Assembly: GCA_015061285.1 (NCBI GenBank) | Contig: SUWW01000008.1 | Location: forward strand, 62,001-126,000 | DNA from: Bacteroidales bacterium | Lineage (GTDB): Bacteria > Bacteroidota > Bacteroidia > Bacteroidales > Marinilabiliaceae | Reading direction: 5' to 3' | Length of the DNA stretch: 64,000 nucleotides | Shown: positions 25,340-34,740 of the stretch, piece by piece | Position numbering within the stretch: position 1 is the stretch's first letter | Layout of the letters: each line of letters opens with the position of its first letter | Translations under genes and position numbers: made by a program | Notes under the pieces: model-generated | The model's input: only the letters and a program-made list of their open reading frames with translations | Database searches by the model: none | What the model was told of the DNA's origin: nothing

Positions 25340-27241
25340 TCAATCCCCACTCATCATAGATATAAGGAACTCGGCGTTGCTTGCCGTCTTGTTCATGTGG
25401 TCTACGAGGAAGGTCATCACTTCGGTAGAACTCATATCGGCAAAAACCTTGTTGCGGAGCACCCAAAGTTTGTTGAGCGTAGCAGGGTCGTGGAGAAGGT
25501 CATCGCGACGCGTGCTCGAAAGGTTGACATCCACAGCAGGGAAAATGCGCTTGTTGGATAGTTTGCGGTCGAGCTGGAGCTCCATATTACCTGTACCTTT
25601 GAATTCCTCGAAAATCACATCGTCCATCTTAGAACCTGTGTCGGTGAGGGCAGTGGCAATGATGGTTAGCGAGCCTCCATTTTCGATGTTACGTGCAGCA
25701 CCGAAGAAGCGTTTGGGCTTGTGGAGCGCATTGGCGTCTACACCACCCGAGAGCACTTTACCTGATGCAGGCGACACGGTATTGTATGCACGCGCAAGAC
25801 GTGTGATAGAGTCGAGCAAGATAACTACGTCGTGACCGCACTCAACCATACGTTTTGCTTTTTCGAGCACGATGTTAGCAACTTTCACGTGGCGTTCTGC
25901 AGGCTCATCAAATGTAGAAGCGATAACTTCGGCATTTACAGAGCGTTGCATATCGGTAACCTCTTCAGGACGTTCGTCGATGAGGAGGATAATCATATAT
26001 ACTTCGGGGTGATTGTCGGCTATAACATTGGCAATATCTTTCAGAAGCACTGTTTTACCAGTCTTAGGCTGAGCCACTATAAGTCCGCGCTGACCTTTGC
26101 CGATAGGTGAGAAAAGGTCGACGATGCGCGTAGAGGTGTTGGCGCGTTTGCCCACCGAGAGTTTGAATTTCTCGTTAGGGAAAATTGGGGTCATGTGCTC
26201 AAATTGCGCACGGTCGCGCACATCTTCAGGACGTTGGCCATTCAAGAGTTCCACTTTCACGAGAGGAAAATACTTTTCGCCTTCGCGTGGCGGACGTATA
26301 GTGCCAGTAACAGTGTCGCCTGGACGAAGACCATACGACTTTATCTGTTGTTGCGATACATATATATCGTCAGGTGAATTCAAATAGTTGTAGTCCGATG
26401 AACGTAAGAAGCCAAAGCCATCAGCCATAACTTCGAGTACGCCAGTAGCCGAAATCAAGCCTTCAAATTCGTAAGGCAATTCGCGAGGTTCGTCTTGATA
26501 ATCATCGCGATAGTTGTTTTGTTGCTGCTGCTGATGGTTGTTGTTTTTGTTCTGTCGACCGTTATTCTGCTGACGGTTATTATAGTTGTTGTTACGTTGT
26601 TGTTTGCGCTGTTGTTCTTGAGCTTGAGGAAGCAAAAACTCCGATGAGATAGGCGGCTCAACTGCAGGTTGATCGTTTATGTTGTTAACCTCAGTTGGAC
26701 GGTCAAATGGCGAATTATCAGGGAAATCCATCATGTCGCCATTGTTTGGTTCTCTATTCTCGTTCTGACGTCGAATAATCTCACTAATAGGCAATTTCTC
26801 CTCTTTTTTCTCTTCGTTATCTACTTCAATAGGGCGAGGAGTTGCTTGCGCCTTTTGTTGTTTGTTGTTTTTGTTGCCATGATTGTTCTGCCACTCTTTG
26901 TTTGTGTTAACACGAGAAGTGACCTGAATGCGCTGGCGTGGCTCGCGGTGTTTTATCAAATCATCGGTAATAAGAGGTTCTCTATCTGCAAAAGTGTCGA
27001 ATATCTTATTAATAGCAGCATCATACTGACCATCATCGAATGACGAGAATGGTGTTTCTTTTTCCGAATTTTCTGTGGGTGCCGTTTCGTTGTCGTTAGG
27101 TTGTGCATTCTTTTGAATGTCAAGGATTTGTGCGATTAGTTCCTTTTTTTTGAATGCGTCAACACGTTTAATACCTATCGACTTAGCTATTTCGCGTAGC
27201 TCAAAAAGTAGCTTAGTGCTAAGCTCTTCTTCATTATACAT
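25340..27241 (-). CDS. rho: Transcription termination factor Rho with large disordered insertion
   Basis: The 633-residue protein has an N-terminal helical domain ([34 protein letters not shown], residues 7-40), a long charged and Q/N-rich insertion (about 50-255; the densest part at 207-244), the cold-shock-like RNA-binding domain from about 258 ([21 protein letters not shown]) and the hexameric ATPase with Walker A QPKTGKT (391-397) and [17 protein letters not shown]. Rho pulls on nascent RNA to end transcription. E. coli Rho is about 419 residues, so the extra mass is the insertion. In Bacteroides thetaiotaomicron a similar disordered Rho segment has been reported to drive condensate formation. 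Start ATG 27241, behind its own promoter. Confidence 0.96.
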   Translation of the reverse strand: MYNEEELSTKLLFELREIAKSIGIKRVDAFKKKELIAQILDIQKNAQPNDNETAPTENSEKETPFSSFDDGQYDAAINKIFDTFADREPLITDDLIKHREPRQRIQVTSRVNTNKEWQNNHGNKNNKQQKAQATPRPIEVDNEEKKEEKLPISEIIRRQNENREPNNGDMMDFPDNSPFDRPTEVNNINDQPAVEPPISSEFLLPQAQEQQRKQQRNNNYNNRQQNNGRQNKNNNHQQQQQNNYRDDYQDEPRELPYEFEGLISATGVLEVMADGFGFLRSSDYNYLNSPDDIYVSQQQIKSYGLRPGDTVTGTIRPPREGEKYFPLVKVELLNGQRPEDVRDRAQFEHMTPIFPNEKFKLSVGKRANTSTRIVDLFSPIGKGQRGLIVAQPKTGKTVLLKDIANVIADNHPEVYMIILLIDERPEEVTDMQRSVNAEVIASTFDEPAERHVKVANIVLEKAKRMVECGHDVVILLDSITRLARAYNTVSPASGKVLSGGVDANALHKPKRFFGAARNIENGGSLTIIATALTDTGSKMDDVIFEEFKGTGNMELQLDRKLSNKRIFPAVDVNLSSTRRDDLLHDPATLNKLWVLRNKVFADMSSTEVMTFLVDHMNKTASNAEFLISMMSGD

Positions 27242-27349
27242 AATAAACTGGTATTTTGGTAATTACATACGCACTATATTAGGCGTTATGCTTGTTATAA
27301 AATCTTATACAAATAATTAAATGATTGATTTACTCAGGAAAGAGTTGTG

Positions 27350-27378
27350 CAAAGATACTCTTTTAGTGCAAAATGCAA
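27350..27378 (-). promoter_or_regulatory. Bacteroides-type promoter of rho
   Basis: On the minus strand TTG (27378-27376) lies 18 bp before TATCTTTG (27357-27350), an exact TAnnTTTG. The leader to the rho ATG would be about 100 nt, long enough for autoregulation by Rho itself. Confidence 0.6.
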
Positions 27379-27403
27379 GCGTTGTTGTTGCGTTTTTCGG
27401 CTT

Positions 27404-27898
27404 TTATACAAGTTTTTTTATTGCTGCTTGAGCATCATCGTGCGAGAGTCCAATTTTTTTATCTGTTCTTACTATGTGTCTGTGCTGCTCTGGCAAGAAG
27501 TCATCTTGATCATCTATGATTATGTAGTCTCTATCGCGTCCGTTATCGCGGAGCCACTGTTTTATCTCATAACCACGCTGAACAATCATATAGCCATCGA
27601 TAATAACGCTTTTGTCGATGGCAAAAGGTGTGATGTCGAGTATTCTGCCTGGCATATTTCTGTCGTTCCACATTTTGCGAAGTTTCTCGAGCCCTTCGTT
27701 GCGCCACGATGATGTAACAACGATGTCGACATCTTTTTCGGTTATTATCTCTCTCAAACAGTTAACAGCCATTGGGTCAAACAAATAGCCATATTCATCG
27801 TTAGGCATTTTGCCGCTACGACGCAAATCGCTTGCATACTGTTTTGTGTTCAGTACGCCTTCGAAATCGAGAAATATGACAGGTTTAGCCGTCTTCAT
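27404..27898 (-). CDS. HAD-like hydrolase with altered motif I
   Basis: ATG 27898 (MKTAKPVIFLDFEGVLN) gives 164 residues; an upstream start at 27964 would read through the terminator of the previous gene. HAD motifs are present: FLDFEGVLN (motif I), VVTSSWR (II), DKS (III, Lys) and YIIIDDQDD (IV). It resembles the small HAD group called HAD domain in Swiss Army Knife RNA repair proteins. Motif I has Glu where the second Asp (general acid/base) is expected, so the chemistry may be altered. It seems to be a stand-alone gene between rho and the GIN gene. Confidence 0.75.
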   Translation of the reverse strand: MKTAKPVIFLDFEGVLNTKQYASDLRRSGKMPNDEYGYLFDPMAVNCLREIITEKDVDIVVTSSWRNEGLEKLRKMWNDRNMPGRILDITPFAIDKSVIIDGYMIVQRGYEIKQWLRDNGRDRDYIIIDDQDDFLPEQHRHIVRTDKKIGLSHDDAQAAIKKLV

Positions 27899-27924
27899 AA
27901 TTAAGAGTTGTGTGTGCGCCCATA

Positions 27925-27963
27925 AAAAAGCCCAACAAAGTCTGTTACGTTCTTTGTTGGGCA
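27925..27963 (-). terminator. Intrinsic terminator of the ftsK-lolA-GIN operon
   Basis: GCCCAACAAAG (27931-27941) pairs perfectly with CTTTGTTGGGC (27953-27963); on the minus strand TTTTTT follows at 27930-27925. Confidence 0.9.
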
Positions 27964-27999
27964 AAGGTTATGTTTTTTACTAATAATCTCTAATATAGA

Positions 28000-28998
28000 C
28001 TAATTCTCATTAATGTGCGAGTTGTCCAATACTACAGTCTTTTTCACGTCAGGTGAACCGCTATACGTCAGAGTAGACGAAGCCTTAAGTTGTGCATATT
28101 GTATGATTTCTGATTCTCCGATGGTAGCTGTCGATTTTCCATCGAGTTTTATTTCTACAGTCTTGATGCTAAGTCCTGTGGCATGAAGAGTTGAGCTCTT
28201 TGTTATTTCTGCATCAAGTTCTTTGGTGTTTCCATTGATTTCGGCAATTGATTCGTTGTTGCACTCAATATTCAGCTCCTTAGTTGCCAAATCAATTATG
28301 TTAATTTTCGATTCTTTGTTTAGCTCTATGTCAAGTTCTTCACTTTTTATAGATATTGGCGAATTCGATATGCTGTTTTTAGTTATAGTTGCTATTGAAT
28401 TTTTATTAAGCTCTATTTCAGCCTTTTCGGCAATCAACGCAGAGGCAACAAGAGTTGATTGTTTTGACAGAGTCATTTTGACTTTATCAATATTGCCAGC
28501 GATGTCAATCTTTGATTCATTATTAGCATCAATGTAGACTTCTTTGGCTTCTATTGCACTCAATGTGATAAATGAACTTTTCATCACCACATTTAGCATT
28601 TTGCATTGCATGCTGCCAATATTGAGTTTTGCCATATTCGTAAGCGAAATTTTCAACTTAGCTATGGCATCAATATTTGGAATTGTAATGGTTATAGAAG
28701 GTGTGTTGTTGTCGCGTTTTTTGATGGCTTTTTCGGCAGAAATTTTAACGCTTGTGCCGCCTTGTTGGATATTGATAAAGTTTATCAAAGCGTCATCTGC
28801 TTTCAAAGAGTAGCCGAGTGCATTGCCAACAACAATATCAACATCGATAGTTCCCTTTATCTCCAAATTGTCGAAAGCTGATAAGGTTCCTTCTTTTGAC
28901 ACGATATTGCCTGTTGGTTTTATGCTTCTTGGACTTGCCGAAGCAATCGTTGCAAAGCACAATATCATTGCAATGATTATGCGTATTCTAATCTTCAT
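28000..28998 (-). CDS. Secreted GIN-domain (DUF2807) protein, long form
   Basis: The 332-residue protein has a signal peptide (IIIAMILCFATIASA) and then a GIN domain: LSAFDNLEIKGTIDVDIVVGNALGYSLKADDALINFI. The remainder is a long regular series of short beta strands (KLNIGSMQCKMLNVVMKSS, VYIDANNESKIDIAG, AEIELNKNSIATI, LDIELNKESKINII, LNIECNNESIAEI, VEIKLDGKSTATI), a right-handed beta-helix pattern with recurrent N.ES/K.S turns. Function unknown; probably periplasmic or surface exposed. It is the last gene of the ftsK operon and lies 18 bp after lolA. Confidence 0.82.
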   Translation of the reverse strand: MKIRIRIIIAMILCFATIASASPRSIKPTGNIVSKEGTLSAFDNLEIKGTIDVDIVVGNALGYSLKADDALINFINIQQGGTSVKISAEKAIKKRDNNTPSITITIPNIDAIAKLKISLTNMAKLNIGSMQCKMLNVVMKSSFITLSAIEAKEVYIDANNESKIDIAGNIDKVKMTLSKQSTLVASALIAEKAEIELNKNSIATITKNSISNSPISIKSEELDIELNKESKINIIDLATKELNIECNNESIAEINGNTKELDAEITKSSTLHATGLSIKTVEIKLDGKSTATIGESEIIQYAQLKASSTLTYSGSPDVKKTVVLDNSHINEN

Positions 28999-29015
28999 AG
29001 TATATAAATTTATAT

Positions 29016-29687
29016 TTACCTCATATCCACAATTTCAACTTTGGGATTTGCCGTTTTGTCGAATGTAAAACATTTGTCGGCAAGTTGTGTTTTGGTGTCG
29101 ATAGTAGTGATTTTTATGGTATAGATATTACCATCTTTATTCTGTTGAATAATAGATTTCACGTTGTTTGTTTGTATATCAACAAAGAGACGAATGCGCG
29201 AAACGTTTGAGTGTCGGTCGATGGGGTAGAGGTCCACTTCGTTGCACCTACGATTGTCGACAGAAACTTCGTCGATAAACAAGAATTTGTATGAGCCATC
29301 GAAATTGCCAAGAATTTGTTGCGGACTCATTATGCCATTGCTGCTATCGTCTGGTGAATAGATAGTTACTTCGTTGTTGTCTTTCGACCAAGCATAAACA
29401 GCTTTCCCATCGAAGAATGTCTCTGTGTTCATCAATTTGAGGTGATATTTTTCGCCTTTCGTTGCCATCGAGCCATCGTAGTTGTCGATGGAGTGTGCTT
29501 GTTTATTCTCAATAGTGAGTATGAATGAAGCACTAATGTTGGCGTAGTTTTTAGTGCGCGCAGAAGTCTTGTCGACAATCTCTTTTCCTTTTTGGGCGCG
29601 CTCTTCATCGGTTTGGGCTGTGCATTCGCCGATGCACAACGTGCACACGACCGCAATGGTAGTTATGTAACTATATAGATTTCTCAT
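29016..29687 (-). CDS. LolA-like outer membrane lipoprotein carrier
   Basis: The 223-residue protein has a signal peptide (TTIAVVCTLCIGECTAQ) and a LolA-type fold: YANISASFILTIENKQ, NYDGSMATKGEKYHLKLMNTETFFDGKAVYAWSKDNNEVTIYSPDD. LolA carries lipoproteins across the periplasm to the outer membrane. Bacteroidetes LolA proteins are diverged, so specificity for lipoproteins is inferred. Its start overlaps the ftsK stop (ATGA), an arrangement frequent in Bacteroidales. Confidence 0.85.
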   Translation of the reverse strand: MRNLYSYITTIAVVCTLCIGECTAQTDEERAQKGKEIVDKTSARTKNYANISASFILTIENKQAHSIDNYDGSMATKGEKYHLKLMNTETFFDGKAVYAWSKDNNEVTIYSPDDSSNGIMSPQQILGNFDGSYKFLFIDEVSVDNRRCNEVDLYPIDRHSNVSRIRLFVDIQTNNVKSIIQQNKDGNIYTIKITTIDTKTQLADKCFTFDKTANPKVEIVDMR

Positions 29688-32161
29688 TTTGGTATGTTGA
29701 AACGGACAATAATATCCTCGAGTTCGCTAAGCGTATGTACACGAACCTGACGAGGTTTTCCAGCTTTTATCTGAGGTCCTACAATGCCGACACGTTCCAT
29801 TTGGTCCATAATCTTGCCTGCGCGATTGTATCCGAGTTCAAACTGACGTTGAATATTCGATGTCGAAGCCATATCGCCACCATTAACAATCATCTCGGCA
29901 ACTTTGCAGAAGAGCGGGTCGAACTTGCCAGCTTTTGTGTCGCCACTTTCGAAGCCGCCATCGCTACTATCATTATCTATGCCACGAGGCTCTGGCAATT
30001 CATAAGGAATGGGGTAGCCTTGTTGTCCAGCAATGTAGTCGTTTATGCGACAAACCTCTGGTGTATCTACGAAAGCACACTGAACGCGAGTGAGCGAACC
30101 GCCAGCTATAGACACAAGCATGTCGCCACGTCCGATAAGGTTCTGAGCGCCCGATGCATCGAGAATGGTACGCGAATCGACCATTGCCGACACTTTGCAC
30201 GATATTCTTGATGGGAAGTTGGCTTTTATATTGCCAGTGACAATGGTGGCTGCTGGGCGTTGCGTAGCTATAATCATGTGAATGCCTACAGCTCTAGCTT
30301 TTTGCGCTATTCGTGCAATTGGTAATTCTATATCTTTTCCTGCTGTCATCATCAAGTCGCCATACTCATCGATGATAACAACTATATATGGTAAGAATTT
30401 ATGTCCATGTTCGGGGTTCAACCTACGCGATATGAAAGCTTGGTTATACTCTTTTATGTTGCGTAGCTTTGCTTTTTCAAGCAGTGCATATCGGTCTTCC
30501 ATTTCGGTGGTTAGCGAGTTCAACACAGCCTTTGCATTGTCGTCGTCGGTAATGATGGCATTGTCTTGCTCGGGCATCTTTGCAATGAAATGGTTTTCGA
30601 GGTTGCTATAAATAGAGAACTCAACTTTCTTAGGGTCAACCATTACAAATTTCAGTTGCGAAGGATGCATCTTATATAGTAGCGAAGTTACTATTGCATT
30701 CAAGCATACCGATTTTCCTTGTCCGGTAGCTCCTGCTACAAGTAGGTGCGGAGTCTTAGCAAGGTCGAAGATGAATGGTTCGTTGGATATGGTCTTGCCT
30801 ATGGCTATTGGCAGTTCAGCAGTAGAAGTTTGGAACTTGCTCGACTTGAGCAGTGAAACCATACTTACTATTTGTGGCTTTGAGTTTGGTACTTCTATAC
30901 CTATTGTGCCTTTGCCTGGAATAGGTGCTACTATACGTATGCCAAGAGCAGCCAAACTCAATGCAATATCGTTCTCAAGACTCTGAATCTTAGATATTTT
31001 TATGCCTGGTGCTGGCACAATCTCATACAACGTAACTGTTGGTCCGACAGTGGCTTTTATCGATTTCAGTTTTATGCTGAAGTTGTCGAGTGTCTCTACG
31101 ATGATGTTTTTGTTTGAAAGCAATTCTTCGTCAGAAACTTCTTCGTTATTGCTGATGTGTTCATCGAGCAAATCGAGCGTTGGTAGTTTGTAATTAGAAA
31201 GGTCAGCCTTGGGGTCGTAAGGCTCGTCGAGACCAGTGTGAGGTTTTCCTTTGAACTCGTCTTCGTCTTCTTGGCGCAAGATGTCGAAATCCTCATGTTT
31301 TTCCGAGTCGGTAGGACGCTCAATGGTCATACCATCGTCACTTTTCTCGTCGCTCTTTTCGTCAACGTCTTCTGGCTCTTCGTCTTTCGAAAGCTCTTCC
31401 TCGCTCTCTTGTTGTACGTCGTCAACTATTTTGTTGTCGGTGACTATTTCTTCGTCTTCTTGTGTTTTTGCTTTATTCTCAGCAACTACTTCAGGTGTTG
31501 ATGCCTCTCCATTCCATTCATCACCCTCACCGTTGTTGTAGCTAAAAGATGGTAATTTGATGTCGCGAGACGACACTTTGGATATGAGGGCCACCACTTT
31601 ATCGCGAAACCCGCTTACGTGCACCGAAAGATATATTACGAGTGTAATACATAGTATCAGGATTGTACCCATTATACCTACACTGCTCATTAGCCATTTT
31701 GCTATGTAATGGCCATGCGCACCGCCGAGTAGCATATAGTATTTGTCGGAGAGGCTGAAGAATACAAAACCGAGTGTGATGCTGCCCCATATAGCAATGA
31801 GGAATGTGCGCCAAAGCAGTTTGCGCATCGAAAAAGTGCGTATGCCCAAAGTCCACAAACCAACTGCAAACATTACTATAGGTATGGCAAATGCCATTAT
31901 ACCTATGCCGTTGGTCATTGCCATGTCTGAGAACCAAGCACCATACTTACCTAACCAGTTGTACACTACGATGTCGCTGTTGGTTAGTAGTTCCCACAAC
32001 GATAAGTCGAAGATGCTTCGGTCTGCTCCGCCACACCAAATGAATGAGATGAAAGCCAATGAAGTGGCTATACCTAATGCATGAAAAACTAATCCGATGA
32101 TGAAACGGATAGAGATTGATTTTTCGGAACTGCGATTTTGTGATGCTGATTTTTTTGCCAT
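29684..32161 (-). CDS. ftsK: DNA translocase FtsK
   Basis: The 825-residue protein has four N-terminal membrane helices (about residues 20-190), a highly acidic linker (about 220-340, rich in DEE and SDEKSDD), and the RecA-like motor with Walker A GATGQGKS at 477-484, KFVMVDPKKVEFSIYSNL and VVIIDEYGDLMMTAGKD (Walker B). The C-terminal winged-helix gamma domain (about 755-825, MASTSNIQRQFELGYNRAGKIMDQME) reads KOPS-type sites. It pumps DNA at the division septum so that chromosome dimers are resolved. Confidence 0.95.
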   Translation of the reverse strand: MAKKSASQNRSSEKSISIRFIIGLVFHALGIATSLAFISFIWCGGADRSIFDLSLWELLTNSDIVVYNWLGKYGAWFSDMAMTNGIGIMAFAIPIVMFAVGLWTLGIRTFSMRKLLWRTFLIAIWGSITLGFVFFSLSDKYYMLLGGAHGHYIAKWLMSSVGIMGTILILCITLVIYLSVHVSGFRDKVVALISKVSSRDIKLPSFSYNNGEGDEWNGEASTPEVVAENKAKTQEDEEIVTDNKIVDDVQQESEEELSKDEEPEDVDEKSDEKSDDGMTIERPTDSEKHEDFDILRQEDEDEFKGKPHTGLDEPYDPKADLSNYKLPTLDLLDEHISNNEEVSDEELLSNKNIIVETLDNFSIKLKSIKATVGPTVTLYEIVPAPGIKISKIQSLENDIALSLAALGIRIVAPIPGKGTIGIEVPNSKPQIVSMVSLLKSSKFQTSTAELPIAIGKTISNEPFIFDLAKTPHLLVAGATGQGKSVCLNAIVTSLLYKMHPSQLKFVMVDPKKVEFSIYSNLENHFIAKMPEQDNAIITDDDNAKAVLNSLTTEMEDRYALLEKAKLRNIKEYNQAFISRRLNPEHGHKFLPYIVVIIDEYGDLMMTAGKDIELPIARIAQKARAVGIHMIIATQRPAATIVTGNIKANFPSRISCKVSAMVDSRTILDASGAQNLIGRGDMLVSIAGGSLTRVQCAFVDTPEVCRINDYIAGQQGYPIPYELPEPRGIDNDSSDGGFESGDTKAGKFDPLFCKVAEMIVNGGDMASTSNIQRQFELGYNRAGKIMDQMERVGIVGPQIKAGKPRQVRVHTLSELEDIIVRFNIPK

Positions 32162-32165
32162 CGTT

Positions 32166-32924
32166 TTATTCTACTGTTTTCTGCGATGGAATATAGTCGT
32201 GAATACTTCCAGCTTCTGCTGGTTTTAGATTCAATTCTTTGGCAATCTCGTCGAACTCGTCGATAGTAGTCTCTCGGAAGCCAATAGGTCTATTGAACAA
32301 CTTGTTATTGACCTCTTCAGCATGTATACTCTTCAATCTAATAACCACATTACTTTCGCCTTTGTTCAAGTTGATTGATGTAGGCAAGCCTGGAATCTTT
32401 ATGTTTCCCAAGCTAAGACGATTGCCGTTGTCGCGAGTAGGTACGTAGAATGCCGATATGTTTACATCGCCGATAGGTGAGCGGCTAATCATGTCGATGT
32501 CGGTTGCTTCCATACCACAAACGTTTATGTATTTTGTGTTTTCGCGTACTATGGTTATAGAATCGGAAAAACCTACACCGCCAAACATGCTTGCAAGGCT
32601 TTGTAGTGGCAACACAAGTTGATAGTCGCTATAATCGAATAATCCGAATGCATCTTTGGTCGTACATACGAGACCGATGGTATACATACTTAGAATGCCT
32701 TGAGCTTCTACTCGTAGACCCTCTTCATTGTATTTCACTACTGCTTTCGAAGGTAAAAATTCGCCAACAGGTCCAAAACTCTCTTTGATGTCGTTGGAGT
32801 ATAACACGTCATACTCCACCACAGCTTGATCGGGGACACTGTTATATTGTTCTTGGCATGCACATGCCATCAATACTACTACAGAGGTTAAGAATGCTAT
32901 TTTAGTAACACTACAAAAGCGCAT
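32166..32924 (-). CDS. Putative lipoprotein of unknown function
   Basis: Not recognised with confidence. The 252-residue protein has a lipoprotein signal (TSVVVLMACAC, acylated Cys about 22-24) followed by a beta-rich domain: VEYDVLYSNDIKESFGPVGEFLPSKAVVKYNEEGLRVEAQGILSMYTIGLVCTT. Later stretches IVRENTKYINVCGMEATDIDM and DVNISAFYVPTRD suggest a DUF4412-like or LolA/LppX-like sheet, but this is a guess. It sits 4 bp before ftsK on the same strand in the operon of envelope genes. Confidence 0.65.
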   Translation of the reverse strand: MRFCSVTKIAFLTSVVVLMACACQEQYNSVPDQAVVEYDVLYSNDIKESFGPVGEFLPSKAVVKYNEEGLRVEAQGILSMYTIGLVCTTKDAFGLFDYSDYQLVLPLQSLASMFGGVGFSDSITIVRENTKYINVCGMEATDIDMISRSPIGDVNISAFYVPTRDNGNRLSLGNIKIPGLPTSINLNKGESNVVIRLKSIHAEEVNNKLFNRPIGFRETTIDEFDEIAKELNLKPAEAGSIHDYIPSQKTVE

Positions 32925-32941
32925 ATTGTTGTTCCAATAAT

Positions 32942-33736
32942 TTATTTTATCTGATTAGCAATCTCTTGGTTGAGAGCGGTCATCAGTTTTGTTAGTATTT
33001 GGTTGTGGACATCAAACTTGCATTTTTCAACCATGGCAACAGGCAAAATACGCATCGGTGTGCTTGTCACAAAACACGCATCGTAATCGGCAATGTGTTC
33101 TTTATGAACAGCTTCGCTAATTACTTTTATGTTTAATTGCGAACAAATATGCAATACTTTATCTCTGATAATACCATGCAAAATGCGGTCTGAAGGCACA
33201 TCAAAAAGTGTATCTCCCTTTACGAAAAACACATTTGAACGACTTCCTTCGGTTATATAGCTGTCATTATCCACAAGTAAGACCTCAAAGATACTATTTA
33301 TTCTTTCTTGTTGCATTGCTTTGGTGCGCATTTCTGCATGATAAATTTTGGCAGTTGGCTGTTCGCGTTGGGCATTCAGCAATTTACATGCTATTCCATT
33401 TTTATATTGTTCGTCGGTAGGGTAGTTCGATTTTACAAATCCTGCTTGAAACAGTCCGTCGCGCGATAGACATAGTCGCAAATCGTTGTCAATCATGCCG
33501 TTGCATAGTATCAGCCACTCTATCGTGCTAGGCAATTTGTCGAAAATGGCTGGTAGCTCCATTCCTGCTGAGGCTATGCTTGCACGAAACCTCGCCAAAT
33601 GGTCGGCTATGAAAAGTGGTTTGCCTTTTTCTACTCGCAGCATTTCATACACTTCGCCATCTTCTCCTGTTGTTCTTTGCGAACTAAGTGGCGCTATTTC
33701 TGTATCTTTTATTATTGATGAACCGATAAAATACAT
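32942..33736 (-). CDS. Aminotransferase class IV family protein
   Basis: The 264-residue PLP-dependent protein has the class IV fold: ETLR-like start (YEMLRVEKGKPLFIADHLARFRASIASAGMEL), a probable PLP lysine in AEMRTKAMQQER, and SYITEGSRSNVFFVKGDTLFDVPSDRILHGIIRDKVLHI, the PLP-phosphate binding block. C-terminal FVTSTPMRILPVAMVEK follows. It could be a branched-chain or D-amino acid transaminase or aminodeoxychorismate lyase; no pabA or pabB lies nearby. It seems to be the first gene of the operon leading to ftsK. Confidence 0.82.
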   Translation of the reverse strand: MYFIGSSIIKDTEIAPLSSQRTTGEDGEVYEMLRVEKGKPLFIADHLARFRASIASAGMELPAIFDKLPSTIEWLILCNGMIDNDLRLCLSRDGLFQAGFVKSNYPTDEQYKNGIACKLLNAQREQPTAKIYHAEMRTKAMQQERINSIFEVLLVDNDSYITEGSRSNVFFVKGDTLFDVPSDRILHGIIRDKVLHICSQLNIKVISEAVHKEHIADYDACFVTSTPMRILPVAMVEKCKFDVHNQILTKLMTALNQEIANQIK

Positions 33737-33892
33737 TTCAGTAGTAAGTATTAAGTATGTAAGTTCTAAGTAGGTTGTGAGTTCTAAGTATTAAGTATGT
33801 AAGTTGTAAGTAAATTATACCAATTATGTAAGTTGTTAGTTCTTATGTACTAGCGACTTATAACTTATTAACTTACAACTTATAACTCGTAA
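33737..33892. repeat. AT-rich imperfect tandem repeats (TAAGTTNTAAGTA)
   Basis: The spacer between mazG and the aminotransferase gene is made of near-copies of AAGTATTAAGTATGTAAGTT and AAGTTCTAAGTA, changing near the right end to the inverse theme ACTTATAACTTA. The halves can pair into long imperfect hairpins. No gene is seen. Confidence 0.6.
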
Positions 33893-34672
33893 CTACCCCA
33901 GTTTTCCTTCTTTCTCCAACGCTTTTGCTTCGTCCCAAAATTTATCCATTTCGGGCAGTGTCATATCTTTCAAGTCGAGGCCTTTGGCAATGGTTTGACT
34001 CTCAAGATAGTTGAAGCGGCGAATGAATTTTTTGTTCGTACGTTCAAGCGCATCTTCGGGATTTATCTTGTATTGGCGAGCGAGGTTGATGAGCGAAAAC
34101 ATCATATCGCCAAATTCGGCTTCCATTTTGTCACGGTCGTTGTTTTCAACCTCTTTTCTGAATTCTTCGGTCTCTTCGCGCACTTTGTCCCATACGCCTT
34201 CTGGAGTATCCCAATCGAAGCCCACACCTTTAGCTTTGCCTTGTATTCTGTATGCTTTTATGAGAGCAGGTAGAGCATCGGGAACTCCTGAGAGCACGGT
34301 CTTGTTGCCATCTTTCTCTTTTAGCTTCAATTTTTCCCAATTGCGACTAACAGTTTCGGCATCGTTAGCTTCTACGTTGCCAAATATGTGAGGATGACGA
34401 TAAATAAGTTTTTCGGTGAGTTGCTTGATAACATCGCTAAGGTCGAAAAGGCCTTGCTCTTCGGCTATCTCGGCGTAGAATGCCACGTGAAGAAATACAT
34501 CGCCAAGTTCCTTTTTTACGTTTTCAATGTCGTTTTTTTGTAGTGCATCGGCCAATTCGAAGGCTTCTTCTATTGTTTGTGTGCGTAGAGATTTCCATGT
34601 TTGCACCTTATCCCAAGGACATTCCTTACGCAACCTTTTCAGCACTTTAGCAAACTCTTCGTATGATTTCAT
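33893..34672 (-). CDS. mazG: Nucleoside triphosphate pyrophosphohydrolase MazG
   Basis: ATG 34672 (MKSYEEFAKVLKRLRKECPWDK) gives 259 residues, the normal length; a longer frame to 34807 would overlap phoH. Two MazG domains are present: CPWDKVQTWKSLRTQTIEEAFELADAL...ELGDVFLHVAFYAEIAEE and EETEEFRKEVENNDRDKMEAEFGDMMFSLINLARQ, each with the EExxE...ExxD metal-binding pattern. MazG hydrolyses NTPs to NMP and PPi, cleaning damaged nucleotides or lowering (p)ppGpp. It is divergent from phoH. Confidence 0.93.
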   Translation of the reverse strand: MKSYEEFAKVLKRLRKECPWDKVQTWKSLRTQTIEEAFELADALQKNDIENVKKELGDVFLHVAFYAEIAEEQGLFDLSDVIKQLTEKLIYRHPHIFGNVEANDAETVSRNWEKLKLKEKDGNKTVLSGVPDALPALIKAYRIQGKAKGVGFDWDTPEGVWDKVREETEEFRKEVENNDRDKMEAEFGDMMFSLINLARQYKINPEDALERTNKKFIRRFNYLESQTIAKGLDLKDMTLPEMDKFWDEAKALEKEGKLG

Positions 34673-34677
34673 TGTTG

Positions 34678-34710
34678 TTGATTCAACTATAAATAATTGA
34701 CTTATTTTTG
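34678..34710 (+). promoter_or_regulatory. Promoter of phoH
   Basis: TATTTTTG (34703-34710) is an exact TAnnTTTG; a TTG at 34678-34680 lies 22 bp upstream. The ATG at 34741 follows about 30 bp later. Confidence 0.5.
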
Positions 34711-34716
34711 CGACAC

Positions 34717-34724
34717 CAAAAGTA
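34717..34724 (-). promoter_or_regulatory. -7 box of mazG
   Basis: The minus strand reads TACTTTTG, an exact TAnnTTTG, 44 bp before the mazG ATG. It lies 6 bp from the phoH -7 box on the opposite strand, so the two promoters face away from each other but overlap. Confidence 0.45.
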
Positions 34725-34740
34725 AGCATTTTACTACTTG

